From assembly GCF_014699075.1 (NCBI RefSeq), contig NZ_JACXAB010000043.1, positions 1 to 33,615 of the forward strand: a stretch of 33,615 nt of DNA. Reading direction: 5' to 3'. Position 1 is the first letter of the stretch; the number at the start of each line of letters is the position of its first letter. Of this stretch, positions 1 to 9,537 are shown piece after piece. The notes beneath the pieces are model-generated. The model saw nothing but the letters and a program-made list of their open reading frames with translations. It ran no database searches and was not told the origin of the DNA. A program made the position numbers and the translations under genes. This DNA comes from Microvirga sp. (GTDB lineage Bacteria > Pseudomonadota > Alphaproteobacteria > Rhizobiales > Beijerinckiaceae).

Positions 1-9
1 CTTTCCCCT

Positions 10-25
10 TCTCCCAGCCGGGAGA
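10..25. terminator. Short hairpin downstream of the SGNH-hydrolase gene
   Basis: TCTCCC and GGGAGA form a perfect 6-bp stem around a 4-base loop, about 95 bp past the stop of the minus-strand gene that ends the polysaccharide operon. No U-run follows on the minus strand, so this is at best a Rho-assisted terminator or a chance stem. A second weak stem (GGGAA/TTCCC) follows at about 32-43. Confidence 0.25.
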
Positions 26-118
26 CATTACGGGAAAATTCCCACTTTGGCTGGTCCAGTTTCCAGGGATCAGGTCACGCCGCCATGAAATGTCAGCGTG
101 GTTTATCATCAGAACACC

Positions 119-961
119 TCAGTTGGAGAACCTGTACCGTGATACAACCTCCCATGCGATCTGCTGCATCCGCATGGCCAAGGCCTCAGAGGGAGGCTTA
201 TAGGCAACACCCCACTGGTTCACCAGCTGACGCTGCAATCCAACAGGAGATACCCTATAGATGACGGAGTACTGAACACAGGCAACGAAATAATTGCCCA
301 AGCTGTTCAGATGAATATCATCTGAGAATAGCTGCGTGATGCTGGTCAATCCTGCCGCATTTCCCGTCTGAACCGCATCGTACATCGCGCCGAGCGCCTG
401 CCCTGCCGGAACAAGGCCCGTCATTTGGCCTCGGCGAGCTATTTCTTCCCATTTCGGCAGATCCTTATCCAGCTGAATGCGCCAGTCTGTCAGGTCACTA
501 AGGCTTCCACTCTTTTTGCTACCGTCCGCCGCTTTCGCCTCCAGACTGTGCCACGTCTCATAGAGATAAACTCGGGTTTTCGAGTTGGCGTCGATCGCGG
601 CATTGCGCCACTTGAGAGCGTAGCCGTAGCTATCGCTCCATTTGATGTGATTCTGAAGTGGAATAGCTTCCGTGACGATCAGAACGTCCGTATCTCCTCT
701 AGCAAGAACCGTTCGGGCGTTTATGCCCTCGGCTTTCTCGGCGTGATCCCAATTCGCCCACATTGTCGCACCATTTATGACTTGCTCCTGAGTGGTGCTG
801 CCTCTCGGACCAAGCTTGCGAAGGATCTGGGGCATGTCGTGATTGACCAATGAATGGCCGACTAGAACGACACCCTGCGGTGGGGCGCTATCGTTTGCGC
901 GGAGAGGCAGTATCGAAACAAGCACGATGCCCAGCGCGTGCAATCCTACTCTGACAGACAT
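119..961 (-). CDS. Exported SGNH/GDSL-hydrolase-like protein
   Basis: The predicted product is 280 aa. I start it at the ATG ending at 961, because a GGAG ribosome site lies just upstream and the first ~22 residues form a signal peptide (charged MSVR, then a hydrophobic run ending near LRAND). The open frame extends upstream to 1066 but that part looks non-coding. After the signal peptide comes GVVLVGHSLV, a block-I-like motif with Ser37. Near the C-terminus is DDIHLN, matching the SGNH DxxH block (Asp214, His217). Such proteins hydrolyse esters, often O-acetyl groups on glycans. It is the last gene on the strand of the polysaccharide locus, so a periplasmic role in removing acyl groups from the polymer is plausible. 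The Gly and Asn blocks of the family are less clear, so the substrate is unknown. Confidence 0.65.
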   Translation of the reverse strand: MSVRVGLHALGIVLVSILPLRANDSAPPQGVVLVGHSLVNHDMPQILRKLGPRGSTTQEQVINGATMWANWDHAEKAEGINARTVLARGDTDVLIVTEAIPLQNHIKWSDSYGYALKWRNAAIDANSKTRVYLYETWHSLEAKAADGSKKSGSLSDLTDWRIQLDKDLPKWEEIARRGQMTGLVPAGQALGAMYDAVQTGNAAGLTSITQLFSDDIHLNSLGNYFVACVQYSVIYRVSPVGLQRQLVNQWGVAYKPPSEALAMRMQQIAWEVVSRYRFSN

Positions 962-1277
962 AGACTGATCTCCGACTCCACAATTCGACCTACTCAAACG
1001 TGCATCAAATCCGAAAGTATCAGTGCTCGTGCGGACATCAGCTTGAGAAAATGAGTATGATACCATTTCTCCTCAATCGATCACGAGACTTAAGACGACG
1101 AGCTGAACCGCTTGGAGCCGCGTGGCTGGCTACGGCGGCAATTGAGAATTCGAGATCTGCCAATAGGGCAATGGTGATACTCTACCCTGCTCGCAATCGG
1201 CCTATTCAGAGGCGGATCGTCCGCCCATGATCGTAACCCTCGCCGGCTCCCCAATGTGACCAGAGCACAAGAGACAT
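962..1277. other. Intergenic gap, no gene seen
   Basis: These 316 bp separate the family-4 glycosyltransferase from the SGNH-like gene. The short open frames on both strands look like chance frames with no ribosome site or recognisable motif. The gap is long enough to hold a separate promoter for the SGNH gene, but I see no convincing one. Confidence 0.4.
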
Positions 1278-2576
1278 TTAGATAAATCTCGTGGCCTTAT
1301 ACAATTTGCGCCAGGCGGAGGATCGATGGAGAAGAGGAGCATCCCACAAGGTTTGATAGTAGTCCAAAGTTGATCTCGCCACGGCTGCTGGCGAAAGGCG
1401 CTTGGCCATATCGGCGCTGGCCTGCCGCCCGAGGGTGACCGCCAGATCAGGATTGGCGAATAAGGTCGCGACATTTTCTGCAAGCTCGGCCGCGTCACCT
1501 GCCCTGAATAACAAGCCTGTTCGACCCGCCAGCAGAATTTCCGGAATGCCCCCAGTGTTTGCAGCCACCGTAGGACAACCAAAGGATAGAGCCTCGACCA
1601 GCGCGAGAGGAAAATTCTCGTAGCGCGATGCGACGACCGTTAAGTAAGCCTTCCGTCGAAGCATCTCAATTTGGTCGCTGGGCAAGGGCCCCATAACATG
1701 CACCCGCCCCCTCATCTCTAGCGGCAACCTGCTTTCCAAGAAACTCGGCAAATCGTAGTCCTTGGCTGCATCGTCACGAAGCCCGCGATCGGGACCGACA
1801 AAGATTAGTTGTGCGTCTGGTCTGACATTCGCGATCTGCCGAAAAGCTTCAATGATCAGGTCCCCTCCTTTGTGCCTGTCGAAGCGCCCCACGAAAAGAA
1901 TGCTCTTTCTATCACTGCCTTCCAATGACCATTGCTTCTCTTCTGGAATAAGAGGGGCGGGGTTGGGAATGACCACCGCATGAGGGAGCTCCAGATCGTA
2001 GCGTTCTCGAACCTGGTTCAGCACATCTTGCGACGGCGCTGTCAAACCGACTGCATCAGCGATGCAGCGGCGCTCCGCAAGATCACGGCGGTGAAAGGCT
2101 TCATCGTGCGGCAATCCCAGCGCTGTCGCGTTCAAGAACCAAGGACCGTGCAATCGCACAACTACTGGAACTGAGACGAGCTGTTGGGTGTACCACGCTG
2201 CACCAAAGGTCTCCTCCATCTCGAGGAGGTCGTATCGCTTGCCCTCAAGCCCTTGGGCGATCGACCAACCTAGTGATGGGCCGTCTGGAGACGCCGAAGA
2301 ATATTGGCGGAGCGCACGCAGGAGCATTTTCCGGGTGCGCGGCATTCGCTCCAAGCCAAGATTTACTGCGGGGGGAGATTCTTCGGCAGCAACAAAACCC
2401 GCGATGACGCGCGTTTGCACACCTAAGGCGTTCAAAGCAGGAGCGACGCTACCTACGTAAGTGACGATCCCATTAGGTACATGTCCTGATGGCCAACCGG
2501 GGCTGTATAGGGCTACCGAGCGGGTCATTTGGCGTATCGGATAGTGATCGGTGTAGTTTGAAGCGCTGACATCCAT
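1278..2576 (-). CDS. Family-4 glycosyltransferase (GT-B fold)
   Basis: The product is 432 aa. The chosen ATG ends at 2576: it lies 14 bp after the flippase stop and has AAGGG about 9 bases upstream. A longer open frame to 2684 overlaps the flippase and is unlikely. The N-terminal half carries VTYVGSVAPALNALG, typical of the acceptor-binding Rossmann domain. The C-terminal half has SILFVGRFDRHKGGD near residue 230 and the E-x7-E motif (Glu320 in YENFPLALVEAL, Glu328), followed by FGCPTVAANTGGIPEI. These are hallmarks of retaining GT4 enzymes, which transfer a sugar from a nucleotide donor to a growing lipid-linked chain at the inner face of the membrane. It follows the flippase closely, so it belongs to repeat-unit assembly. 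Donor and acceptor cannot be read from sequence. Confidence 0.9.
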   Translation of the reverse strand: MDVSASNYTDHYPIRQMTRSVALYSPGWPSGHVPNGIVTYVGSVAPALNALGVQTRVIAGFVAAEESPPAVNLGLERMPRTRKMLLRALRQYSSASPDGPSLGWSIAQGLEGKRYDLLEMEETFGAAWYTQQLVSVPVVVRLHGPWFLNATALGLPHDEAFHRRDLAERRCIADAVGLTAPSQDVLNQVRERYDLELPHAVVIPNPAPLIPEEKQWSLEGSDRKSILFVGRFDRHKGGDLIIEAFRQIANVRPDAQLIFVGPDRGLRDDAAKDYDLPSFLESRLPLEMRGRVHVMGPLPSDQIEMLRRKAYLTVVASRYENFPLALVEALSFGCPTVAANTGGIPEILLAGRTGLLFRAGDAAELAENVATLFANPDLAVTLGRQASADMAKRLSPAAVARSTLDYYQTLWDAPLLHRSSAWRKLYKATRFI

Positions 2577-2590
2577 CACATGTGCCCTTG

Positions 2591-3961
2591 CTAAATCCCG
2601 TGATACCAATTGAAGACGGCCAAGGCAGGCACCTTGGCGAAGTGGCCAGCTGCCAGTCCAGCAAAAGCAGCAAGCCCTTGCCACCCTTCCTCGCGCAGAT
2701 CCAGAACCCCAAATTGACCCAGCTTCCGCAGAAAGTATATCAAAGCTGGGATTTCAATCAAACTGAATGCCACTACAACACCCGTAGGTCCAAGCAAGTG
2801 ATAAAATACAGGAAGAGAAAAGCATAACCATACAATGCGTGCGATATTACTATTCATAGTTCCGGTTATACGGCCACTAGCAGTCATATATTCAGCCGCC
2901 GACTTGGTATTCAAGGCTAATATACTACCGAATGCCAGTATGGATAAATAAAAAGCAGCCCCAACATATCGATTGTCATACAATATATAAATTGGGATCG
3001 CCGCAGATGTTACAACTGCACCCGCTAGGAAAGCGAAAGCCATTGATACTTGACGCTTCACTATATAGTAGTTATGAGCAAGAACTTCTTCTCCCTGCTG
3101 CCATAATTTCGCATACATCGGATACAAGACTCGAGTAACATAAATACTGGCGAAATTACTCATCACGGACGCCAAATTGAGCGCAATGGCGTAAAGGCCG
3201 AATTCTTCTAGCGTTAGAACGCGTGCAAGAATTACCTTATCGGCCTGTCCGATAACCAGGCTCAATATGCTGGAAACCATGATGATTTTGGAGAACCTCC
3301 AAAATTCTTCGGTAACTGATTTGCTGAACGCCAGTCTGTGGCGAGCGAAGGGGAACAAGATGTAGCTCAGCAGGAGGTTCAAAGCCGCCTGCGCAAGATA
3401 TCCGCCTATCACTGCCCAAGCACTGCGGAATATCAGCGCGGCGAGAACCCCGACGATCGTCTGGAACAGAAGAAGAGCTATATCAATAAAGCACAGCTTC
3501 GCTACACCTCCTGATCGCAGGATTACAATCGGGCCAAGCGAAACAAGACCATTCAGCAAAAACGAGACAGACGCCACGGCGAGCGGCATAGCGATCTCTG
3601 GCTTCTGTAGCAGATGAGCCAGGGTTGGAGCCGCTGAAACTGCGACTATGGTTAGGGCGAGACCTCGCAGTGCATGAATCGTCCAAATGATGTCCAAAAA
3701 ATGGGGGTCATCACCCGCGGGATGCCGAAGCAAAAAAGCGTGGAAACCCAAGTCGGTCAGCATCGCCATTATCATCATAAGAGAAATGATGATCGTAGCC
3801 GTTCCATACACGTCTGGGCTCAGCAGTCGTGTAAGGATCATGGATCCCACCAAACGGATCAACAGCGTCACTACTGTCGTCATGAAGACTATGCCTGAGC
3901 TGCTGAACAGGCGCTGGCGAACATTCGCTATAAGCTGCGCTCTGCCGGCAGTCACACTCAT
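2591..3961 (-). CDS. Wzx-like polysaccharide flippase (PST/MOP family)
   Basis: The product is 456 aa and almost entirely hydrophobic helices; I estimate 12 or more membrane segments spread over the whole length. The N-terminus (SSGIVFMTTVVTLLIRLVGS, then ILTRLLSPDVYGTATII) is typical of the polysaccharide-specific transport branch of the MOP exporter superfamily. Such proteins move lipid-linked repeat units from the cytoplasmic to the periplasmic face for polymerisation. The gene sits between the Wzy-like polymerase and a family-4 glycosyltransferase, as in many O-unit or exopolysaccharide loci. The second half of the gene (about 2740-3180) is visibly richer in A/T than neighbouring genes. 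That is common for wzx genes exchanged horizontally. Confidence 0.88.
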   Translation of the reverse strand: MSVTAGRAQLIANVRQRLFSSSGIVFMTTVVTLLIRLVGSMILTRLLSPDVYGTATIIISLMMIMAMLTDLGFHAFLLRHPAGDDPHFLDIIWTIHALRGLALTIVAVSAAPTLAHLLQKPEIAMPLAVASVSFLLNGLVSLGPIVILRSGGVAKLCFIDIALLLFQTIVGVLAALIFRSAWAVIGGYLAQAALNLLLSYILFPFARHRLAFSKSVTEEFWRFSKIIMVSSILSLVIGQADKVILARVLTLEEFGLYAIALNLASVMSNFASIYVTRVLYPMYAKLWQQGEEVLAHNYYIVKRQVSMAFAFLAGAVVTSAAIPIYILYDNRYVGAAFYLSILAFGSILALNTKSAAEYMTASGRITGTMNSNIARIVWLCFSLPVFYHLLGPTGVVVAFSLIEIPALIYFLRKLGQFGVLDLREEGWQGLAAFAGLAAGHFAKVPALAVFNWYHGI

Positions 3962-4479
3962 GTCTCACACCCCGCATTTGATTGCTTATCGAAGCTATAG
4001 CACAGCCTCCCAAGGGTACCGCAGGAATATTCTCACGTCCTACCTGACCAGATAGGGTATTCCTCACATTCGGGGAGTTACCTCTTGAGCATGCCGGCTG
4101 CATAAGCACCTCCACTGCGGAGATGGTCTACATTCCTAGATTATCTAGCCGAGCAGTTGAACCGTCGGTCTTACGTGACTTCAAGGCCGGCGCCATGAGA
4201 TAGTCATGATCCTGCAGGCGGTCTCTCGATACCTGCGCCCCGTGCCGGGCTAACGCGACAAGATGAGCCGGATTCAGCTCGTTCTAGGAGTGAGAGGTCT
4301 GGCGGCTTTCGACCAAGATGATCGAAATGCCAGCGTCCAGCTCCGCACCTTTCCACGCTGACTGCGATTCATTTCAGGAGACGTGTATAGCTCATCATGG
4401 AACTAGTTGGGAAACTCCGTGTGAGGCATGGGGATCCTCCTTGCCCCAACTGATGCGAGCATACGTCGGCTCTACTTGA
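3962..4479. other. Intergenic gap of 518 bp, no gene recognised
   Basis: This lies between the polymerase and flippase genes. I checked all frames for known protein motifs and found only short chance frames with stops, including a 134-codon minus-strand frame that mostly shadows the flippase gene. It may be a remnant of deleted sequence or carry a promoter for the flippase, but I see no insertion-sequence ends or clear sigma-70 elements. Confidence 0.4.
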
Positions 4480-5946
4480 TCAACTATTCACCGCCGATCT
4501 ACTTTGAGACCGCGCCAATCGAGCCATCGGCCGCTTTCGATCTATGTAAGCCATCTTCTGATCGATGCGATCTGCCCGGCTCAGCCGAGCCCTCCGGCTG
4601 AAGCGCTCACTCACTGTCCATAAGATTCCAGCATAGACGACTGAAAGGTAATCAGACCGGGAATTAGGCAGGAGATCGAACGTGAAGAGCGCGAGGATGA
4701 GGGCGAGACAACTGGCAGCAGCTTGCTCAGATCTGGACATCCGCCTGCAATGCCATGCAAAGCGCCAGAGCGGCAGTACCATCAACGCGAAGAAACAGAA
4801 GAATCCAAGGTAGCCCCAGGCACCGATCATAATGATCCAGTAGCCATCTGTTACGGAAATGATCCTTCCGTCCGACTCTGAGTAAATTAAGTTCCGCCCA
4901 AAGGTACCCCAGCCGTGCAGCGGCCGTTCCATCGCGCGGGCGAGCAGGATACTCTCGTTGTCGAACCTGAACTCGAGTGACTGCGCCCGATCTGGATTAT
5001 ACTGGCGCACAAACTCGACGACCCTCTCAGCAGGGATAAGATTCTCAAATCGAGCCACAGGATAGGCAAGGACGACAATACTGACCAAGGCCACGACCCG
5101 CACGACAGCCTTTGGCTTCATGAGCCAAATGAGGAACGACGCGATCACGGCGTAAATTGTGGGCGCCCAACTCTTCGTGAGAACCATCAATACAACGCCC
5201 GCCATCAGACGCTGTTTGACTGTAATTCTGAGTGTCCGTCCCGCTTTCTGTAGAGCAAGTGTGGCGCACAAACCGCTGAAGACCCACATCGCGACGCTCA
5301 AACCGTGGTTCATGAAGACCACCGGGCGGTAACCATCCTCTCTCATGGCTTGTATAAAGTCGTGCGGGTGAAATCCGTAAACCCATCTATGAAGCTGAGG
5401 ACTCAAGCGGACTTCGAGCAACATCAATGGGGCATAAATCAACATGCACGTGCTCATGACCTCAAATAGATCATAGAGGTCCTGCTCCGTACGAAATACC
5501 CGCTGACCAATTGCAAACGGCAAGTATACATCGAGAGCAAGCGCGATAGCGCTTGATAGAATGTCATGGCTGGTCAACCCTGGCAGGGAGATACGGCTGA
5601 GTAAGAGAGGATCTCCATTCGTCTGCACTGTTCTGACTACTCCAACAAGTAGCACCAGAAATATGATCCGGGGCAACATGTGCTTTGGCGCAGCCTTCAA
5701 TAGATCACCTCGATGGAATGTGATCACGGCAAGAGCAATGGCTAGGAAAGAAACCCTATGCTTATCGAGAGCTGGCAGGAGTGGCGGGTCATATGCTAGG
5801 GACGACGGCAAAAACATGACGGACAGCATCATCAACCATGCCGTTGTACGCGCGACACTGTGTGAGCGCGCGCGTCTGGAATAGACCGCAAAGATAATCA
5901 GCGGCCAAGTAAACAGCACAAGATAGGCAAGTAAGTTACCCTGCAC
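4480..5946 (-). CDS. Wzy-like O-antigen/exopolysaccharide polymerase
   Basis: The product is 488 aa. I prefer the GTG start ending at 5946 because a strong GGAGG lies 7 bases upstream and the protein then opens directly with a membrane helix (MQGNLLAYLVLFTWPLIIF). An ATG at 5991 adds 15 residues but has its purine run abutting the codon. Around ten or more hydrophobic segments are visible. A large hydrophilic stretch near the middle to C-terminal part (RFDNESILLARAMERPLHGWG, then NLIYSESDGR) resembles the periplasmic loop of O-antigen ligase/polymerase family proteins, including the R-P-x-x-G-W-G signature typical of Wzy_C-like proteins. The role is to join flipped repeat units in the periplasm. 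A ligase of the same superfamily is the alternative, but Wzz and Wzx in the same operon favour polymerase. Confidence 0.82.
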   Translation of the reverse strand: MQGNLLAYLVLFTWPLIIFAVYSRRARSHSVARTTAWLMMLSVMFLPSSLAYDPPLLPALDKHRVSFLAIALAVITFHRGDLLKAAPKHMLPRIIFLVLLVGVVRTVQTNGDPLLLSRISLPGLTSHDILSSAIALALDVYLPFAIGQRVFRTEQDLYDLFEVMSTCMLIYAPLMLLEVRLSPQLHRWVYGFHPHDFIQAMREDGYRPVVFMNHGLSVAMWVFSGLCATLALQKAGRTLRITVKQRLMAGVVLMVLTKSWAPTIYAVIASFLIWLMKPKAVVRVVALVSIVVLAYPVARFENLIPAERVVEFVRQYNPDRAQSLEFRFDNESILLARAMERPLHGWGTFGRNLIYSESDGRIISVTDGYWIIMIGAWGYLGFFCFFALMVLPLWRFAWHCRRMSRSEQAAASCLALILALFTFDLLPNSRSDYLSVVYAGILWTVSERFSRRARLSRADRIDQKMAYIDRKRPMARLARSQSRSAVNS

Positions 5947-6051
5947 GCCCTGACCTCCGGCAACAGCCCCAACGTCTCTTCTTTCTTCCATCCTCTTCGG
6001 ATCGTACTACTCGCCTGCATACGCCGGGGACTTTGCGGGAACGAACTGCAG

Positions 6052-8196
6052 TCATTCGCCCCCCCTCTGCATCGCGTTGAAATTCTTCGCGGCGTGGTAA
6101 GTCATCCAGCCCGGACTAAATAAATCACCCTCCAGCAGGCTCCATGGGCTTGTTCGCCCCATCAGATACCATGCAGGGCCGCCGTTGTTGGAACGCGCTC
6201 GCATCTGCTCAAACTGATCACTGGCAAGTTTATGACAACGAGAGTCGCGCTTGTAGGCTGAGATCAGGTTGGCAATCTTCTGACGGTAAGAACTGCTGTG
6301 CCCAAGTTCCACCAGGCGCGCTTCCGTGGGCGGCATGATCTCCAGACCGCCCTCATAGCATATAATGGGCTTGCCATGTGCAGTCGCGACAGGGAGCCAC
6401 GCGTCGTACTGCGCTCTAAGTGTCTCAAGGGTCTCCCCGCCGGCCGCACCGTTGCGCCGACCTGCTCTTATATCATTGTCGATCCAATCGAGAGCCGATT
6501 CCATCAATGCAGGTTTTTTTGACGCAAATTGATCAGCCGCTGTCAGAAGGCCTCTCAAGTCGTTCTCGTAAGTCCATTCGGGGCTGCACTGTGCGCCGGC
6601 GTAGTATGTGGCGTAGGATATCACATCAGTGTAATCGATGGGTCGGTTGGACACTGCATCGTAGCCACGGGCCCTCACACCCTCACCACGAAAACGCTCT
6701 CTATCGAAGCCGTCCACCCAACCGGCGATATGCACAGCATTGACTCTACGCAGGCTCGCCGTCGAGCGGGGCGTCCATGTGTCGGTGACGAGCCCCATAA
6801 TCTCACGATAGCGCAGAGCATAGTAGTTATTCCAGCCCCCGATACCGAGTCGATTTCCTCTAGCGTTCGCCCATGATGTCTGGGGAAAGCCATAGGCGAA
6901 ATTCCATATCTCGTTAGAATATTCCAGATAAAGGGTAAGGCCCGGATCAAGGGTGTCGCGGATGTATCTCGTCATCTCGACAACCGAGGTATCATCGATC
7001 ATTCCGGGCAAGCAATACCAGAGATCCAATTGCAGTTCATTGGATAGTCTAACATGTAACTCCAGGGGGACGCCTCTGGTCAGACCGTTCGACTGCCAGA
7101 TCACCCGATCAAGGATTTCATCATAGACAAAGGTCGCTATGGTACCGGCAGCGATGGCACCGATCTCTGGAGGGGTGTTGTATGGCGTTACGATGGACTT
7201 TGCCCCACGCCTGCCGACATCGATAGTCACCGTTTGGGATGTGTTCGTATTCACAAACCTGCCGTGGAACGTCTCGCCACCCGCCCATGATTGAGGGAAA
7301 TCACCCTGGTACGACCCGCCCGAATATGAGTTCGTTCCCGATATATCCCCAATCCACTTTGCAGGGAGCCAGCCCTCAGCTGCCACAGTCATTGCACTCA
7401 ATGGCGCGCGCAAGGAGTGGTGGGTTAGAAGATTGCCGTTTGTGCTGCCCCAGTCGACCGTGCGGAGAGCACGCGGGTTGAGGTCGCGGATCTTCGCAAT
7501 GTACTCCGAGGTGAACCATTCTCCGGCGTCGATTGCAGCTTCGTCGGCAGATCGACATAGGACAAGATCGGCCATCTCAGCGTACGTTCCGTCCGACGGA
7601 AACCATACAAAAGCCTCAGGAGCCCTCCCGTTGAGGGTAAACTCGACGCGAACATCAGTGCCGCTGGCCGTCATCTCCGAAGATGTGCCAGTAATGACGA
7701 AGTGAGAACCGCTATGTACTTTGATGCGGCGGTCAGTTGTCTCACTTGGGTAATTTGCTGGGAGGATTCTTATGCGCCCAGTACCTCTCCACTTGAGAAC
7801 CCACCGCCCGGTGTACGAGGGCGGCAGATAAACGTGAATGCCGTACTGTCCACCGGCACCAGGGGGCGGCGAAACCGGGTAGCCGTTTCCATCGACGAAG
7901 GCCGGAATAGGAATTCTTCCGCCCTCCGAGTAAATTAGGCCACCCTTGATGAAGTTCTTGAATGGATACTCATTGGCGACCACGCCATTGACAACAATGC
8001 CTGACTTGATCTTCCCTTTCGGACCCGCGGCAAGGTTCGTGCCAGCGGAGGCATTGGAGCCTCCCCTGAAACCGTCGACAGCAACAGCCACTGCAGTCAG
8101 ACAGGATCCATAGAGAAACCGACGTCGGCTCATGACACCCGGATGACCGTCCTCCGGCGCGTATGTCCCCTGAGCTCGCTGCAAGGAATCTTTCAT
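6052..8196 (-). CDS. Tat-exported putative glycoside hydrolase (clan GH-A-like)
   Basis: The product is 714 aa. The N-terminus has a twin-arginine motif (SRRRFLYGSCLTAVAVA, from about residue 23), so the folded protein should be exported by Tat. Residues ~60-330 are beta-rich and probably form carbohydrate-binding or jelly-roll parts. A segment with LTLYLEYSNEIWNFAYG (Glu429) has the Asn-Glu acid/base pair on a strand, and IICYEGGLEI (Glu615) offers a nucleophile on a later strand. This is the pattern of clan GH-A TIM barrels (retaining glycosidases). The ATG ending at 8196 has AAGG upstream; an ATG ending at 8133 would give a shorter Tat leader. In this operon it may trim or edit the polymer, or act as a periplasmic glycanase, as in alginate or cellulose loci. 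The exact family is not recognised. Confidence 0.65.
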   Translation of the reverse strand: MKDSLQRAQGTYAPEDGHPGVMSRRRFLYGSCLTAVAVAVDGFRGGSNASAGTNLAAGPKGKIKSGIVVNGVVANEYPFKNFIKGGLIYSEGGRIPIPAFVDGNGYPVSPPPGAGGQYGIHVYLPPSYTGRWVLKWRGTGRIRILPANYPSETTDRRIKVHSGSHFVITGTSSEMTASGTDVRVEFTLNGRAPEAFVWFPSDGTYAEMADLVLCRSADEAAIDAGEWFTSEYIAKIRDLNPRALRTVDWGSTNGNLLTHHSLRAPLSAMTVAAEGWLPAKWIGDISGTNSYSGGSYQGDFPQSWAGGETFHGRFVNTNTSQTVTIDVGRRGAKSIVTPYNTPPEIGAIAAGTIATFVYDEILDRVIWQSNGLTRGVPLELHVRLSNELQLDLWYCLPGMIDDTSVVEMTRYIRDTLDPGLTLYLEYSNEIWNFAYGFPQTSWANARGNRLGIGGWNNYYALRYREIMGLVTDTWTPRSTASLRRVNAVHIAGWVDGFDRERFRGEGVRARGYDAVSNRPIDYTDVISYATYYAGAQCSPEWTYENDLRGLLTAADQFASKKPALMESALDWIDNDIRAGRRNGAAGGETLETLRAQYDAWLPVATAHGKPIICYEGGLEIMPPTEARLVELGHSSSYRQKIANLISAYKRDSRCHKLASDQFEQMRARSNNGGPAWYLMGRTSPWSLLEGDLFSPGWMTYHAAKNFNAMQRGGE

Positions 8197-8295
8197 TTTT
8201 CAAACACCTTATGGGAGCTTCGGCGCCTCGTAATGTCCTTCAAGCACGCTTCCGGCACGAGAGCAAAGTGGGTAAGGCGATTGTCTCTCCTGCGC

Positions 8296-9291
8296 CTAGC
8301 TCTTGAGAAGACGCTTCAGAGACGAGAGCCAGCGCCGGCCAGTCACTTTCCTTCGAAGATGGTCTATTTCACGGAGGTCACTGGGCTTGAGGGTTGGTAG
8401 GTCCACTGCGCGAGCGGCCTCCGTGTATTCCTCTATGCTCTTCGCGCCGATAATAACCGTGTTTGTTCCTGGCCGATCCAATAAGAAGCGCACAGCGATC
8501 TGCGGCAGCGACCGCCCTGGGCATGCTAGTCGCTCGAAAGCGCGATAGCGTGCGAATGTCTGCCCAACGGTTTTAGAATCGAACCACAGTGATCGGATGT
8601 CATCAGGTCTAAAGTGAGGAGGTGCATGGAAGTACTTTCCACTCAACCTCCCACCATGGAATGCGCCTCGAACGACTCCCCCAATTCTAGCCTCATGAAT
8701 GAGGGTGGCAATTTCTGTAGCGGGATCAATCATATTCTGGGCAAACTGCACGACATCACACAAGCCGTGGCTTTGGAGCAAACGGATTTGTTGAAGATCG
8801 TTTGTTGAGATACCAAAAATGCGGATCTGACCCCTTCGTTTAGCGTCTTCAATAAAACGTGCGATAGCACTCAGCTCGGTCGTTTCCGGTGAGATATGAC
8901 AAAGGTAGATGTCGATATAATCTGTACCGAGTCGGCGGAGTGATCCTTCGAGACTGATGGGTAGCCGCTTGACGGAGGCGTCATCGACTCGCTCGCCGCC
9001 TGCCCCGGAGAACGTGCCGAACTTTGTACTAATGATCCAGTCTTTGCGTCGCCCCGCCAGAGCCTGCCCGATCCGACGCTCAGACTCACCATTTCCGTAC
9101 TGCTCGGCTGTATCGATGAAGTTGACGCCTAAGTCTCCGATGCGACGGATCAGATCTACGACGTATTTGGCTCCGAGATCCGGATAGCCGCCAACTTGGC
9201 CGTCTAGAGTGAGAGGACCACTCAACTGCCATGCGCCAATCCCAATTTCGGAGACCGAAATGCCAGTTTGACCCAGAGGACGGTACCTCAT
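8296..9291 (-). CDS. Aldo/keto reductase
   Basis: The product is 331 aa, the usual length for the family. It opens with MRYRPLGQTGISVSEIGIG, typical of the AKR barrel. The catalytic tetrad is complete: Asp60 and Tyr65 in FIDTAEQYGNGESE, Lys90 in STKFG and His132 in IYLCHIS. Near the C-terminus VIIGAKSIEEYTEAA is the NADPH-binding region. These enzymes reduce carbonyls with NADPH in the cytoplasm. Its place between a 2OG oxygenase and an exported glycosidase inside a polysaccharide operon suggests work on a sugar nucleotide or on the NRPS-PKS product, but nothing in the sequence picks the substrate. Confidence 0.9.
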   Translation of the reverse strand: MRYRPLGQTGISVSEIGIGAWQLSGPLTLDGQVGGYPDLGAKYVVDLIRRIGDLGVNFIDTAEQYGNGESERRIGQALAGRRKDWIISTKFGTFSGAGGERVDDASVKRLPISLEGSLRRLGTDYIDIYLCHISPETTELSAIARFIEDAKRRGQIRIFGISTNDLQQIRLLQSHGLCDVVQFAQNMIDPATEIATLIHEARIGGVVRGAFHGGRLSGKYFHAPPHFRPDDIRSLWFDSKTVGQTFARYRAFERLACPGRSLPQIAVRFLLDRPGTNTVIIGAKSIEEYTEAARAVDLPTLKPSDLREIDHLRRKVTGRRWLSSLKRLLKS

Positions 9292-9495
9292 TCAAAAGCC
9301 TTATCTTAAGTGCTTACGGGCACACTTTCCAGGGTAAGGAGTTGAGAGCCGCAGATGCTCTCTAGACCATCCAGGGTATGTTCTGAGCAGGGCGCGCTGC
9401 GTTCGGAGAGTGGTTCGTGATCTAACAAGAGCCCGCGTCTCCCCACGAAGCGCCTTCTGTTTCGTGAGTGGCTTACTTGGCATTCACAATGCTCC

Positions 9496-9521
9496 CGGGA
9501 GCGCTCGATCCGGCGCTCCCG
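9496..9521. terminator. Strong inverted repeat after the 2OG-oxygenase gene
   Basis: CGGGAGCGC (9496-9504) and GCGCTCCCG (9513-9521) form a perfect 9-bp stem with an 8-base loop, 16 bp beyond the stop of the minus-strand oxygenase gene. There is no U-run, so it is not a classical Rho-independent terminator. It may attenuate transcription or protect the upstream mRNA in the long operon. Confidence 0.45.
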
Positions 9522-9537
9522 TGAAAGCCGGGCATTA

